From: an uncultured Lachnospiraceae bacterium
Lineage (GTDB): Bacteria; Bacillota; Clostridia; Lachnospirales; Lachnospiraceae
Length of the DNA stretch: 64,000 bases
NCBI GenBank assembly: GCA_910578845.1
Contig: CAJTSL010000008.1
Coordinates: 1-64,000, forward strand
Direction: 5' to 3'
Within the stretch, counting starts at the first letter, position 1. The number at the start of each line of letters is the position of its first letter. Below are positions 15,985-25,800 of the stretch, piece after piece. A model generated the notes under the pieces. The model saw nothing but the letters and a program-made list of their open reading frames with translations, did not search any database and was not told where the DNA came from. The translations under genes were made by a program, and so were the position numbers.

Positions 15985-16722
15985 ATGAGAAAAACCATTA
16001 AAAATGCGATATTTACCTTATTGTTTTTAACACTGGGAACTTCCACTGCATTTTTGATATATTTGTATTTTTTCGCGGCAGATGATAAGGATCTTTCCGG
16101 GGAGTGGGTCACCTATCTGGATATGACAGAGCAGGCTGCTGTGACGGGCCTTAGCTGGTTGCAAGAGATTGAGGCTGTTTCTATTTCTCTGGAAGATATG
16201 GGGACTTATATGCAGGGATTGACCATACAGGTCAATATGGCTTTAGAGAAAACAAACCGTTCGGAAGGGATTTTCAATTGTAAGGTTTCGCCAGAGAGCT
16301 ATGAAGCTTGTAATCAGGCGGCCTATGAAGCTTTTGCGATGGCGTTCGAGGAACTTGTGGCCAGACGGCTCCATATGGCAGGGTATACAGGTAGCACGGA
16401 CAAAGAAGCCATCGAAGCGCTTATAAGCGAAACTTTTGGAATGTCTACTGTTTCTTATCTGATGTCTTATGGCCCGGCGCTATTGCCACCGTTAGAAGAG
16501 CTACAGGCTATGTATGACGGCAGCGGCACTTATGTTATAGAAGACGGTATTCTGATCAGGCAGTTTGATAGCGGAGCCGTCAGTACGAAAGCAGAATATT
16601 ATATCCGCAAAGATTACAATCTGATTCTGTCAGGGGAAGCTGGCGCTGCCGCGAGTGTCCCGGCTGGCCTTTTTGCAGATGATTACCCTATGATTTATAC
16701 GTTGAAGCAATCATCAAAGTGA
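15985..16722 (+). CDS. Membrane-anchored hypothetical protein
   Basis: A 245-residue protein with a single N-terminal membrane anchor (about residues 8-31, IFTLLFLTLGTSTAFLIYLY) and an extracytoplasmic domain. The domain begins DLSGEWVTYLDMTEQAAVTG and ends with a beta-rich part (GTYVIEDGILIRQFDSGA, YYIRKDYNLILSGEAG) that suggests a lipocalin-like beta fold around a helical insert. I do not recognise a family. It lies between DUF4317 and a D,D-carboxypeptidase in the same direction and could act in the envelope. Confidence 0.65.
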   Translation: MRKTIKNAIFTLLFLTLGTSTAFLIYLYFFAADDKDLSGEWVTYLDMTEQAAVTGLSWLQEIEAVSISLEDMGTYMQGLTIQVNMALEKTNRSEGIFNCKVSPESYEACNQAAYEAFAMAFEELVARRLHMAGYTGSTDKEAIEALISETFGMSTVSYLMSYGPALLPPLEELQAMYDGSGTYVIEDGILIRQFDSGAVSTKAEYYIRKDYNLILSGEAGAAASVPAGLFADDYPMIYTLKQSSK

Positions 16723-16777
16723 TAGGCAACGTTTATCTTCTATAGGTTGTAGGCTAAGAGAAAGGTATGGTAATTTT

Positions 16778-18250
16778 ATGAAAGCTATCCTGGAGAAAAT
16801 CTGTTCTCTTATATTATCCGTGGTTCTGGTATGTTCGATGTTGCCAATGAGGGCAGACGCAAGCTTCGAAATCCCTGGGATCTGTCAGGTGAAGACGGAT
16901 ACCGGAGCCGTTATTGATGTGAAAACTTTGGATTATGGATATGAATGCAACACGTATTATTCCCTGCGGGATATAGCAATGTTGTTAAAGGATACGGATA
17001 AGTCTTTTTCCTTGGAAATTACGGGTAGTTCCATCTCTTTGAACACGGAAGAGGCCTATGTGCCTACGGGAGAGGAGAACGTTCCTTGGGAAGATAGCGA
17101 GAACCCGGATATTTCTTTGCGGCGGAATGAATGTAAGGTCAATGGGGAGACTGTGTTGTACTATACCATGATTATGAAATTGCCTTCCGGCGATTATGAT
17201 TGTTTCATGATGGCAGCAGACTTGGCTATGATTTTAGATGTGGACATCACGGTTCCCGGAGCAGGTTCCCTACAGATTCAGACAAACGAGCCATTTAGCA
17301 TATCGCCAGCATACCTGGAACAAGCAGGCTATTTCTATGGAGTCAACAGCGTACTGGTAGGGGACGCCACTACGGGAGAATATTATTATCGGTACCAGTC
17401 TGATATATCCTATCCGATAGCCAGTACCTCCAAGCTGATGACTTGTCTTTTGGCGATGGAGGCTATTGCGGCAGGAGAGCTTGCGCTTGAGGAGATGGTT
17501 TCTGTATCTGATGCGGTTGCGCTGTTGTCCACATCGGGCGATGGCGTGATCCCTTTAGAGGCCGGAGGAGAGATTAGCGTACAGGAGCTTTTGGTAGGCG
17601 CCCTTTTGCCTTCTAGCAATGAATGTGCGTTATGCCTGGCGGAAGCTATGGCTGGCTCGGAGGAGGCTTTCGTTGGAATAATGAATGAGAAAGCGCAGGA
17701 TTTAGGTCTTTCCCAGACCGTTTTTTATAATAGTAACGGACTGCCTGTCTATACTGAAGATTTCATTCCTTCAAAGCGGCAGAACAGGATGAGCGCGGAG
17801 GATATGTTCCGGTTGGTATCTTATCTTTTGAAAGTCTATCCCCAGGTCACGGAGATCACCTCCTTAGAATCTGCCACTTTAGAGTCGCTTGGCCTTGAAG
17901 TGCGCAATACGAATCCGCTTTTGTATAATATGCCTGAAGCAACCGGTTTGAAGACCGGGACGACGAATAAGGCAGGAGCGTGCCTGGTCACATCCCTAAC
18001 CACGGGCGATGGAGCCATGGAGCATGATCTGGTAGTGATTGTTCTTGGCAGCGAGGATTCCATAGAGAGGGGACGTGTTTCCGGTTTGTTGGCAAGATAT
18101 GCCTTAAACGCTTTCGAAACGGGCATAGGAGAAACACAGCCCGGAGATATGGGCCAGTCTTCCGGGGATTTGTCAAATGGGACCAGGGAGCTGCCTATTC
18201 ACGCCGAGGCGGCGGTAGATTGGATTATACGGACAGCAAGAAAACGCTAG
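16778..18250 (+). CDS. D-alanyl-D-alanine carboxypeptidase (DacF/PBP5 type)
   Basis: A 490-residue secreted S11-family peptidase that trims the terminal D-alanine from peptidoglycan stem peptides. It has a signal peptide (about residues 1-29, SLILSVVLVCSMLPMRADAS). Residues ~30-180 form an extra N-terminal part resembling copper-amine-oxidase-like substrate or wall domains (YYSLRDIAMLLKD). The catalytic motifs are complete: STSK at 216-219, SSN at 279-281 and KTG at 392-394. It ends with an amphipathic segment (AAVDWIIRTARKR) that could hold it at the membrane, though the usual C-terminal PBP5 domain is absent. Confidence 0.85.
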   Translation: MKAILEKICSLILSVVLVCSMLPMRADASFEIPGICQVKTDTGAVIDVKTLDYGYECNTYYSLRDIAMLLKDTDKSFSLEITGSSISLNTEEAYVPTGEENVPWEDSENPDISLRRNECKVNGETVLYYTMIMKLPSGDYDCFMMAADLAMILDVDITVPGAGSLQIQTNEPFSISPAYLEQAGYFYGVNSVLVGDATTGEYYYRYQSDISYPIASTSKLMTCLLAMEAIAAGELALEEMVSVSDAVALLSTSGDGVIPLEAGGEISVQELLVGALLPSSNECALCLAEAMAGSEEAFVGIMNEKAQDLGLSQTVFYNSNGLPVYTEDFIPSKRQNRMSAEDMFRLVSYLLKVYPQVTEITSLESATLESLGLEVRNTNPLLYNMPEATGLKTGTTNKAGACLVTSLTTGDGAMEHDLVVIVLGSEDSIERGRVSGLLARYALNAFETGIGETQPGDMGQSSGDLSNGTRELPIHAEAAVDWIIRTARKR

Positions 18251-18341
18251 AATATCGGCTTTACGGTTTTCCAATAATTTAATCTTGGGATCTGGGGATG
18301 AAGAAGTGTTTTTTTGTTAAAATAAATGGAAATATGCCATA

Positions 18342-18370
18342 TTGCATGCTGCTTATTTCAATGATATAAT
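18342..18370 (+). promoter_or_regulatory. Promoter of the substrate-binding lipoprotein gene
   Basis: TTGCAT (18342-18347), a 17 bp spacer and TATAAT (18365-18370), about 40 bp before the start at 18413. Confidence 0.65.
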
Positions 18371-18412
18371 AACCACTGGAAAAAAACGGGAACGCATAAG
18401 GATGGAATGTGT

Positions 18413-19645
18413 ATGAGTAGAAGATTATGGGGATTGTTTTCAGGGATTTTCTGTGCTATGGCAGTTACCGGATGCGGTGTGGCAGAGGAACCGGTTATAG
18501 AGGATACGGAAATCCAAAAAGTTGAGCTTGTTGTCTGGGGCGCCGAGGAAGATAAGGAGCTTATGGAGCAGATTATCCAGAGCTTTCAGGCAAATTATCA
18601 AGGGCAGGCAGATTTTGAGATTTCGTTTGAGGCGCAAGGTGAATCCCAATGTAAAGATGTATTACTTGGAGGGTTAGAAGAGGGCGCGGATGTATTTACT
18701 TTTGCAGATGACCAGTTAAATGCCTTGGCCGCGGCGGGCGCTTTGGATCCTATTGAGAATGCGGATGAGATCAGGAGCAGAAACCTTTCAAGCACGGTAG
18801 AGGCGGCTACGGTAAACGATCAGTTATACGCATATCCGTTGACCGCAGATAACGGGTATTTTCTATATTATAATAAGAGGTATATCACGGAAGAACAGGC
18901 TAAGACATTAGACGGTATACTGGAAGCAGCGGCGGCAAAGGAAAAGCTGTTTACCATGGACTGGACTTCGGCATGGTATGTATATTCTTTTTTCGGGAAT
19001 ACGGGACTTGAAGTCGGACTTAATGATGACGGGATTACGAACTATTGCACATGGAATCAGATGGATGGGGACATCCGGGGGCTTGATGTGGCGCAGGCGA
19101 TGCTGCGGATTGCAGATAACCCGGGTTTTGCAAATTGTACGGATGAAGAGTTTATGAATGGCGTAAAGGACGGCTCAGTGATCGCAGGCGTCAGCGGCGT
19201 ATGGAATTCCGTTGCGGTAAAGGAGGCTTGGGGAGAGAATGCCGGAGCTGCCAAGCTGCCAACCTATACTTGTGATAACCGTCAGGTACAGATGGCTTCT
19301 TTTTCCGGCTGTAAACTGATCGGCGTCAATGCTTATTCCGAATACCCGGAATGGGCGTCCCGGCTTGCCGAATGGATCACGAATGAGGAGAACCAGCGGC
19401 TGCGTTTTGAAATGCGCGGGCAAGGCCCATCGAATATTGTAGTTGCAAATTCTGAACAGATCAGCCAGTCACCGGCAATCGCCGCACTTTTAGAACAGTC
19501 TGAATTCTCCCAGTTACAGCGGGTAGGCGGCAAGTTCTGGGATCCTGTCTCAAAATTTGCGGGAAATATAGCGGCAGGAAACCCTTCCCGTCAGAGCTTA
19601 CAGGAGCAATTAGATGAGATGACGGAAGAGGTTTCTGCAAGATAG
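18413..19645 (+). CDS. Extracellular solute-binding lipoprotein (family 1)
   Basis: A 410-residue ABC-type sugar-binding protein. The lipoprotein signal ends at a cysteine in AVTGCGVAEEP. The mature part has the family 1 layout: VELVVWGAEEDKELMEQII, then ADVFTFADDQLNALAAAGAL, YAYPLTADNGYFLYYNKRYI and the C-terminal NIAAGNPSRQSLQEQLDEM. ATG 18413 fits the AAGGATGG site better than the ATG six bases earlier. No permease or ATPase gene is nearby; the next gene is a chemoreceptor. It may deliver bound ligand to that receptor rather than to a transporter (inference). Confidence 0.88.
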   Translation: MSRRLWGLFSGIFCAMAVTGCGVAEEPVIEDTEIQKVELVVWGAEEDKELMEQIIQSFQANYQGQADFEISFEAQGESQCKDVLLGGLEEGADVFTFADDQLNALAAAGALDPIENADEIRSRNLSSTVEAATVNDQLYAYPLTADNGYFLYYNKRYITEEQAKTLDGILEAAAAKEKLFTMDWTSAWYVYSFFGNTGLEVGLNDDGITNYCTWNQMDGDIRGLDVAQAMLRIADNPGFANCTDEEFMNGVKDGSVIAGVSGVWNSVAVKEAWGENAGAAKLPTYTCDNRQVQMASFSGCKLIGVNAYSEYPEWASRLAEWITNEENQRLRFEMRGQGPSNIVVANSEQISQSPAIAALLEQSEFSQLQRVGGKFWDPVSKFAGNIAAGNPSRQSLQEQLDEMTEEVSAR

Positions 19646-19680
19646 ATTATGTATATGTGGAAAGGATTTGTAAATGTAAG

Positions 19681-21267
19681 ATGAAGAAAAAACTCACTAT
19701 ACAACAACGTCTGATATTACCGATTATCTTGCTGGGAGCCGTTGCATTGATCTCAAACGCGCTGTCGGTATTCGGTATCAACAATGTGAATTTTAATGCT
19801 TCTAAAGTTGTGGATGATTATATGGCAGGCTTGGAAACATTACAGAATATCCGTTATACGACTACCAATATCCATAAGATGGCGCTCTCTCATATCGTGG
19901 CAACCGACTATAAGACGATGATCACCGTTGTGGCAGAGATCAAAGAGGAAGAAAAGAAACTAGAGGCATATTTGCAAGAGTATGAAAATTATGTCATGGA
20001 GGACGATGAAGAGATTTATGCGCAGCTTTTGGGAAATTATGATTCTTTTAAGCGTGCGTTAGTCTATCTGGTATGTGCGAGTGCAGGAAGCAAGACGCAG
20101 GATGCTTATGCCTGTGCTAATGGTGACGTCGCCACCTTTGGCTCTGCCATAGCAGACAATGCAGATGCGCTATACGCGGCTGTCAGCGCGAGGACAGGCG
20201 ATGCGAGACAGAAGCTTTCATTTGTTTATTTTGTATCATTGGTCATCGCTGTGGCTTCTGTTGTAACGTGCCTGATATTGGTGCTTGCAGCGATCCGTAT
20301 CATCAAAAGATATGTGATCACGCCGATCAAGGGGACGGTGGATACGCTTCAGGAAAGTTCCACGAGGCTTGATGAGGTGACAGGAGAAGTATTGAAACAT
20401 ACCCGTACGTCTGGGAAAAGCGCCGGAGAGCTTTCTTCTCTTGCAGGATCCTTGTCTATGGCGATCCAGAAGGTGGCAACGAATGCAGCGGATATTAACC
20501 ACAGTGTCGTAGGCGTCAAAGAGGATGTCCATGATATGGCGGAAGAATGCAGCGCGATTACGGAGTATTCTTCTGCGATGAAGATACGGGCAAATGAGAT
20601 GGAGGCAGCCGCACAGACAAACACAGAAGCAATCCAAAAGAAAGCGGCTGATATCCTGAAGGTGCTTGAGGAGGCCATTGAAAACAGTAAAAGCGTAGAT
20701 CAGGTAACCAAACTGACCAAAGATATCGTAACCATTTCCTCAACGACCGATTTGATTGCCCTTAATGCGTCTGTAGAAGCCATGCGTGCCGGAGAAGCCG
20801 GGAAAGGGTTTGCTGCTGTTGCGGCAGAGATCAAATCCTTAGCAAGTTCCTGTAGTGAAACTGCCGGGCGCATCCAGGAGGTCAATCAGATTGTCACAAA
20901 CGCGGTACATAATTTGTCAAAGAATTCACAAGACGTGGCAGACTATCTGAGTGAGACTATTTTGACGGAATTCCGGGAATTTGTCCGTTCCGGCAAGCAG
21001 TACAAAGAGGATGCCGATTATGTAAAGGAAATGATTGATGCATTTAACAGCCGGACTGACCGTCTTAGAAATTCCATGACGGAGATAGCCTGTTCTATTG
21101 AAAGCATTACAAAAGCAATTGATGACGGCGCCGCCGGCATTACCGGAGTTGCAGGCAGCACGAAGAGCCTGGTAGAGGATATGGCAGATATTACGGGCCG
21201 TATGGATACAAACCGGGAGATCGTGGAGGAACTGAAGAAACAGATGGAAGTATTTTCGAATTTTTAA
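19681..21267 (+). CDS. Methyl-accepting chemotaxis protein
   Basis: A 528-residue chemoreceptor. Membrane segments at about residues 11-33 and 178-208 enclose a ~145-residue helical outer domain of four-helix-bundle type (DDYMAGLETLQNIRYTTTNI). The cytoplasmic signalling hairpin is clear near residue 358: DLIALNASVEAMRAGEAGKG followed by FAAVAAEIKSLASSCSE. The HAMP region after TM2 is short. The signal helix ends without a CheR-binding pentapeptide. ATG 19681 was preferred over a GTG at 19657. It follows the solute-binding protein closely and is followed by a terminator, so the two probably form an operon. Confidence 0.92.
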   Translation: MKKKLTIQQRLILPIILLGAVALISNALSVFGINNVNFNASKVVDDYMAGLETLQNIRYTTTNIHKMALSHIVATDYKTMITVVAEIKEEEKKLEAYLQEYENYVMEDDEEIYAQLLGNYDSFKRALVYLVCASAGSKTQDAYACANGDVATFGSAIADNADALYAAVSARTGDARQKLSFVYFVSLVIAVASVVTCLILVLAAIRIIKRYVITPIKGTVDTLQESSTRLDEVTGEVLKHTRTSGKSAGELSSLAGSLSMAIQKVATNAADINHSVVGVKEDVHDMAEECSAITEYSSAMKIRANEMEAAAQTNTEAIQKKAADILKVLEEAIENSKSVDQVTKLTKDIVTISSTTDLIALNASVEAMRAGEAGKGFAAVAAEIKSLASSCSETAGRIQEVNQIVTNAVHNLSKNSQDVADYLSETILTEFREFVRSGKQYKEDADYVKEMIDAFNSRTDRLRNSMTEIACSIESITKAIDDGAAGITGVAGSTKSLVEDMADITGRMDTNREIVEELKKQMEVFSNF

Positions 21268-21280
21268 TAAGGAACGATAA

Positions 21281-21322
21281 GGCCGCCTATGGTTTAGATT
21301 TCATCATAGGCGGTCTTTTTTT
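21281..21322 (+). terminator. Rho-independent terminator
   Basis: GGCCGCCTATG (21281-21291) pairs with CATAGGCGGTC (21304-21314), followed by eight T. It ends the binding protein/chemoreceptor operon and separates it from the locus that follows. Confidence 0.9.
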
Positions 21323-21454
21323 GGAAGCAATTTTGGTAGAAAAAGCGTCAAAAATAACAGAAATTCATGTCTTTTTTTCTGGTACAATGATAGAAGAATA
21401 GGAATCCAAGATTAGAAGGCCAATGGAGGCCTGTCATAGATAGATGGGGCGCTT

Positions 21455-22873
21455 ATGAGTAATTGTTATTATGCATGTTTTGCAAGAGAAGACAGGGAAA
21501 TAGATGGCAGGCAGCGGATCGGGCTGGAGTTTGAGATCGTACGGGAGGAATGCCTGGCGCTCTTCTTTAGCGGCGACAAAACTAGAGGCGGTAAGAGACA
21601 AAGAGTAGAAGATGTGAGCGATGGAGAGAAACTAGAGGGCGTAAGAGGGCATGAGGAAGTCCTAGAGAGCTTCCTACGATATGGCTTAACAGACGAACGC
21701 TTCCTAAGCAGGAAAGGCAGATATCTGGGAAATACCGGGTTTCAATTGCTTACTGTATATTTCGAGGATATAAGTTATGCCAGATACCGGTATGGGAACT
21801 GGTATTTCATCGAACTTACGGACAGAGAGCACATGGAAGAACTGACGGGCAAGGTGCATGATTGTGCGGTGTATGAATGGGGGGAAGTGGGTGACCCCGT
21901 CATCAATGCTTACGGTAGTTTCCTGCCGTTGGGGCGTGAAGAGATGAGGGCGCTCCGGCAACTCTATGATCCCTACATCCCGCCGGAGAGCTTATGGAAT
22001 GGCAATCAGTTTGCGGCCATCGGAGGCGCAACTGTTTTCCAGACAGTACGGTTTTATTATGTCGGGGCGGCGCTTTGTGCCGGGATTTTGGATAATCTTA
22101 ATAATTTGGTCGCCTTTTTCGATTTGGGGACGAGAGTTTCCAATAATCCTTTTATCATCAATCAGCAGGCGGCGGCGCAGAACTCGCAGAACGCCATCCA
22201 GGCGGAACTGGGGAATATTGGGCCGGGGAACCCGGTGACGATCTTTATTTCGCATTGGCATGCAGATCATTGTAATGCGCTGGATGCTTTTTTCCAAAAT
22301 GGAGCATTGGCAGCCAATATTGCCCAGAACACGGAATGGTACGTACCGGGAAGCGCTCTTCCGAGTTTCCATAGAGTACAAAATGCCGTGCCTGCCGTGT
22401 CGTTCCATGTGGTGGCAGCCGGCATGGCACAGGCGCCGGTCAATATCAATGGCAATGTCAATATCCAGGCAGGCAAGATAAATTATGCAGGGCATCTACA
22501 TCCCCATCATCAAAGCGTCTATGCAAGGGTGATGCTTGCAAGCGGAACCACGGTTTTGTTAGCAGGGGATGCGACGTATGCGGGGATACCGCTGCATGTC
22601 AGGACAAATGGGCCTGCTGGCTATGTATGCCTACAGGCATCCCATCATGGCGGGAATTATCATTATGCGCCGGCGGCGCCCAATCCGCCGATGACATATA
22701 TACCCGATGCAGCCAATGGGGCGATTGCCGTCTATTCGGCAGATGGGATCAGACATGGGCATCCATCGATGCTGGTCATGAATGAGCATAGGGGGAGAGG
22801 ATATTTCCAGGGGAATGAGCGGCAGCTAAACCAAGGGGCGGCTATGGGTTTTAATATACTCGATGTATTCTGA
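21455..22873 (+). CDS. Metallo-beta-lactamase-fold hydrolase, first gene of the DUF6603 locus
   Basis: A 472-residue protein with a ComEC-like metallo-beta-lactamase domain in its C-terminal half. The zinc motif HWHADH is at residues 267-272; VLLAGDATY, ASHHGGN and HGHPS supply the other ligands. The enzyme could hydrolyse a phosphoester or related bond; the substrate is unknown. The N-terminal ~180 residues (YYACFAREDREIDGRQRIGL and onwards) form an extra domain I do not recognise. There is no signal peptide. An extended -10 (TGGTACAAT, 21380-21388) is a candidate promoter. It leads a co-directional set, with only 19 bases before the DUF6603 gene. Confidence 0.82.
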   Translation: MSNCYYACFAREDREIDGRQRIGLEFEIVREECLALFFSGDKTRGGKRQRVEDVSDGEKLEGVRGHEEVLESFLRYGLTDERFLSRKGRYLGNTGFQLLTVYFEDISYARYRYGNWYFIELTDREHMEELTGKVHDCAVYEWGEVGDPVINAYGSFLPLGREEMRALRQLYDPYIPPESLWNGNQFAAIGGATVFQTVRFYYVGAALCAGILDNLNNLVAFFDLGTRVSNNPFIINQQAAAQNSQNAIQAELGNIGPGNPVTIFISHWHADHCNALDAFFQNGALAANIAQNTEWYVPGSALPSFHRVQNAVPAVSFHVVAAGMAQAPVNINGNVNIQAGKINYAGHLHPHHQSVYARVMLASGTTVLLAGDATYAGIPLHVRTNGPAGYVCLQASHHGGNYHYAPAAPNPPMTYIPDAANGAIAVYSADGIRHGHPSMLVMNEHRGRGYFQGNERQLNQGAAMGFNILDVF

Positions 22874-22892
22874 TAGAAAGGACTGTTAGCCT

Positions 22893-25800
22893 ATGGACAT
22901 TCGTGCGATTGCGCGTCATGTGGAAGAGAACATAAGGGAAGGCGGTGCTTTTACGTTCCGTGATGATACAGTGGGCGTGCCTTACATTATGCTTTTGTTC
23001 CATGCACGCATGAGGAGTGCCGATTCGTTTGAATTAAATGGCCTGTTTTATTCCTTAGAGAAAGATGTTTTTCGGATGAAAGGGAGCGGGACGTTCCCGG
23101 ATGGCGGCTCCTATGAGCTGGAAGTTGTTTTTTATCAGGATGAAAGCGGTATTTTACAGGTGGAAATGCCTGGAGAGGTCATCATGCCAGAATTTGCGGG
23201 CACTGCTTTTCTAAGCCGTAGCGCCTATTATGAGCAGGAGGGCGCATGGAAGATCAGGCTGCTTGATACCGGGTTTATAGGGCTAGGGAATCTGCTTAGC
23301 GGTGCGATCTCTTTTCTGGGGATATCGGTCCCGGCTACGGTATTCGGTGATGCCGGGAAGATTTCCGGGTTATGTTTCCAATATGAGCTGCCTTTTGCAG
23401 AAACCGGGGACAGTTTTCTTTCTCTACAAGAAGAGGATGGATTTGCGGATTATAACAGGCAGAAATATATGTCGCTTTCTTTCCGTACAGATATGGTGCT
23501 TAGCTTGTCTTCTGTTTTTGCAAAAGGGAATCAGGTTGCGCTTCTGGCGGACTTATTTTTGATTGAAAAGTTTGGCGGCATTTATGGATTTGCATTCGAA
23601 GGGAGAATCCGTATATGGGATTTTCAGCTTCCTTTCCATATCAGATACGATGGATGGTCATGGACACTGGATACCTTCGGGGAAGACACAAGCATGTGCA
23701 TGTTTCCTTCCATCAACCGGTTAGGAGAGATTGTGGGAATAGGGAATCTGCATCTTCCGGAGAGCTTCAGCAATCTTAGTAATTTTACCTGTGAGGGGAT
23801 TACGCTCGCAGCCGCTTCCGATTTTCGGGAATTGCTTTCTTTCCGTGTCGTGGTTTCTAACCAGAATGCGTGGTATCTCTCCCGGGAGCCAGATATCCAT
23901 ATAACGAACATAAGAGCCGGATTTGCCAAGAATGGCACAGACTATATGGTATTTATTAGCGGGGATTTCATATTGGCGGATTGGAAGCTTACGCTTGCCG
24001 GCTCTTACGACGGGGAAGAAGGATGGATTTTCAGAAGCTTTCTCTCTTGCATGGATATGGCGTCTGCAAACATAAGTGAAATTTTCCGGAAACTCTGCTC
24101 TTTTGCAGGTGTGGGAGAGATCCCGTTTCCTTTGCCGGATTTTCCTTTTAAGGGAGCGGGGATTACCTATTATATGAAGACAAGAACGTTTAGCGCCAAA
24201 ATGCAGATTGGCAGGCTACAGGGAGAATTTGTTTACGTCTTTTTACCGGAAACGAAATGGCAGGCGAACCTGGCGATAGATGTTGTTTTTGATTTATCGG
24301 CGCTTCCTCTGGTAGGAAGCGGCTTGCATCTTCTGGATGGAGTGGTGATACGGGATATCTATTTGAGGGCATCCCAGGCGGGCAGTGTCTTGCACTTGGA
24401 TTTCGCCGGAGAAGAAATGCTGTTGCAGCTTTCCGGGAAGGGGAAAAGGGATAGGCAAGCGGTGGGTGCAGAGACCGTTACGGATGCTATGCAGAACTTT
24501 CTCTGGTTTTCCCTGGAAAAGAGATTTTCGGTTTTTACGATACACAGGCTGGGGATCGGATTTAGAGACAAACGGATTTCCTTTGCTTTCGATGCGGAAC
24601 TTGCGGCAAATGCATTTGAAATCTCGCTTACCGGATTGGCAGCCGAAATAGCTGTTTCGGAGAAATCGGCAGTTTCTTTCCGTTTAGCCGGACTGACAGT
24701 AGGATATCATCATCCGTCCTTACAAATAAGCGGTGGCTTTCGGCATACTGTAAGCGATAAGGGTTCTAGTTATGATGGCATGATTCGGATTGCAGTGAAA
24801 AAGCTTTCTGTTTTTGCAGTGGGGGCGTATGCTGATAACTCTTTTCTGGCATATGGGATATTACGGACAAAATTTGGCGGGCCTCCGGCTTTTTCCGTTA
24901 CCGGGCTGGCAGTGGGGGCTGGCTTTCACAAATATCTGGCGCTTCCTGCCATATCGCAGGTGGCGATGCATCCTCTTGTGGAGGCGGCGGTGAACCCACA
25001 TTTTTCAGAGGGGCAGCTTTTGGATGGCCTGCAAAAGAAAGTATCGACAATGCCTGGGCAAAATTTCCTGGCAGCGGGCGTCAGCTTTTTATCTTTTGGC
25101 ATGGTTTCTTCGTTTGCGCTGCTAACAGTTTCATTTGGGCAGCATCTGGAAGTGGCGTTGCTTGGCATCAGTAAGATGACAGTTCCGCCGATGACAGAAA
25201 AGGAGCCAATTGCCCGGGCAGACCTTGCCCTGAAAGCGGCTTTTATACCGGAAGCCGGGGTTTTTTCTGCGGAAGCACAGTTGATGCCTGCTTCCTATAT
25301 CCTTTCTTCAAAATGTAAACTGACGGGAGGGTTTGCCTTTTATCTATGGTTTGGCGGCGAACGGGAAGGTGATTTTGTCATCACGCTTGGCGGATATCGG
25401 AGAGGCTACCGGAAACCGGTGCATTATCCCGATGTGCCGCGTCTCGGGTTTTGCTGGAATGTCACTCCCGAGCTAGAACTGAGCGGAGAGATGTATTTTG
25501 CGCTGACACCGGCGGCTTTATGTGCGGGCGGGAAACTGGATGCGGTTTTTACGATGGGCGCGCTGCGGGCATGGTTTACGGCTTATGCTGATTTTGAGAT
25601 AGGATGGAAACCATTCTACTATGATATCAGCATCGGGATCGGCATCGGTTTTTCCATTACATTGGACTGTTGGTTGTTTTCTAAGACATTTACGATGGAA
25701 ATGTCTGCGGATTTACATATTTGGGGACCGGCATTTAGCGGGATGGCGAAGATCAAATGGTGGATTATATCGTTTACGATTTCTTTTGGCGCAAAAGCTG

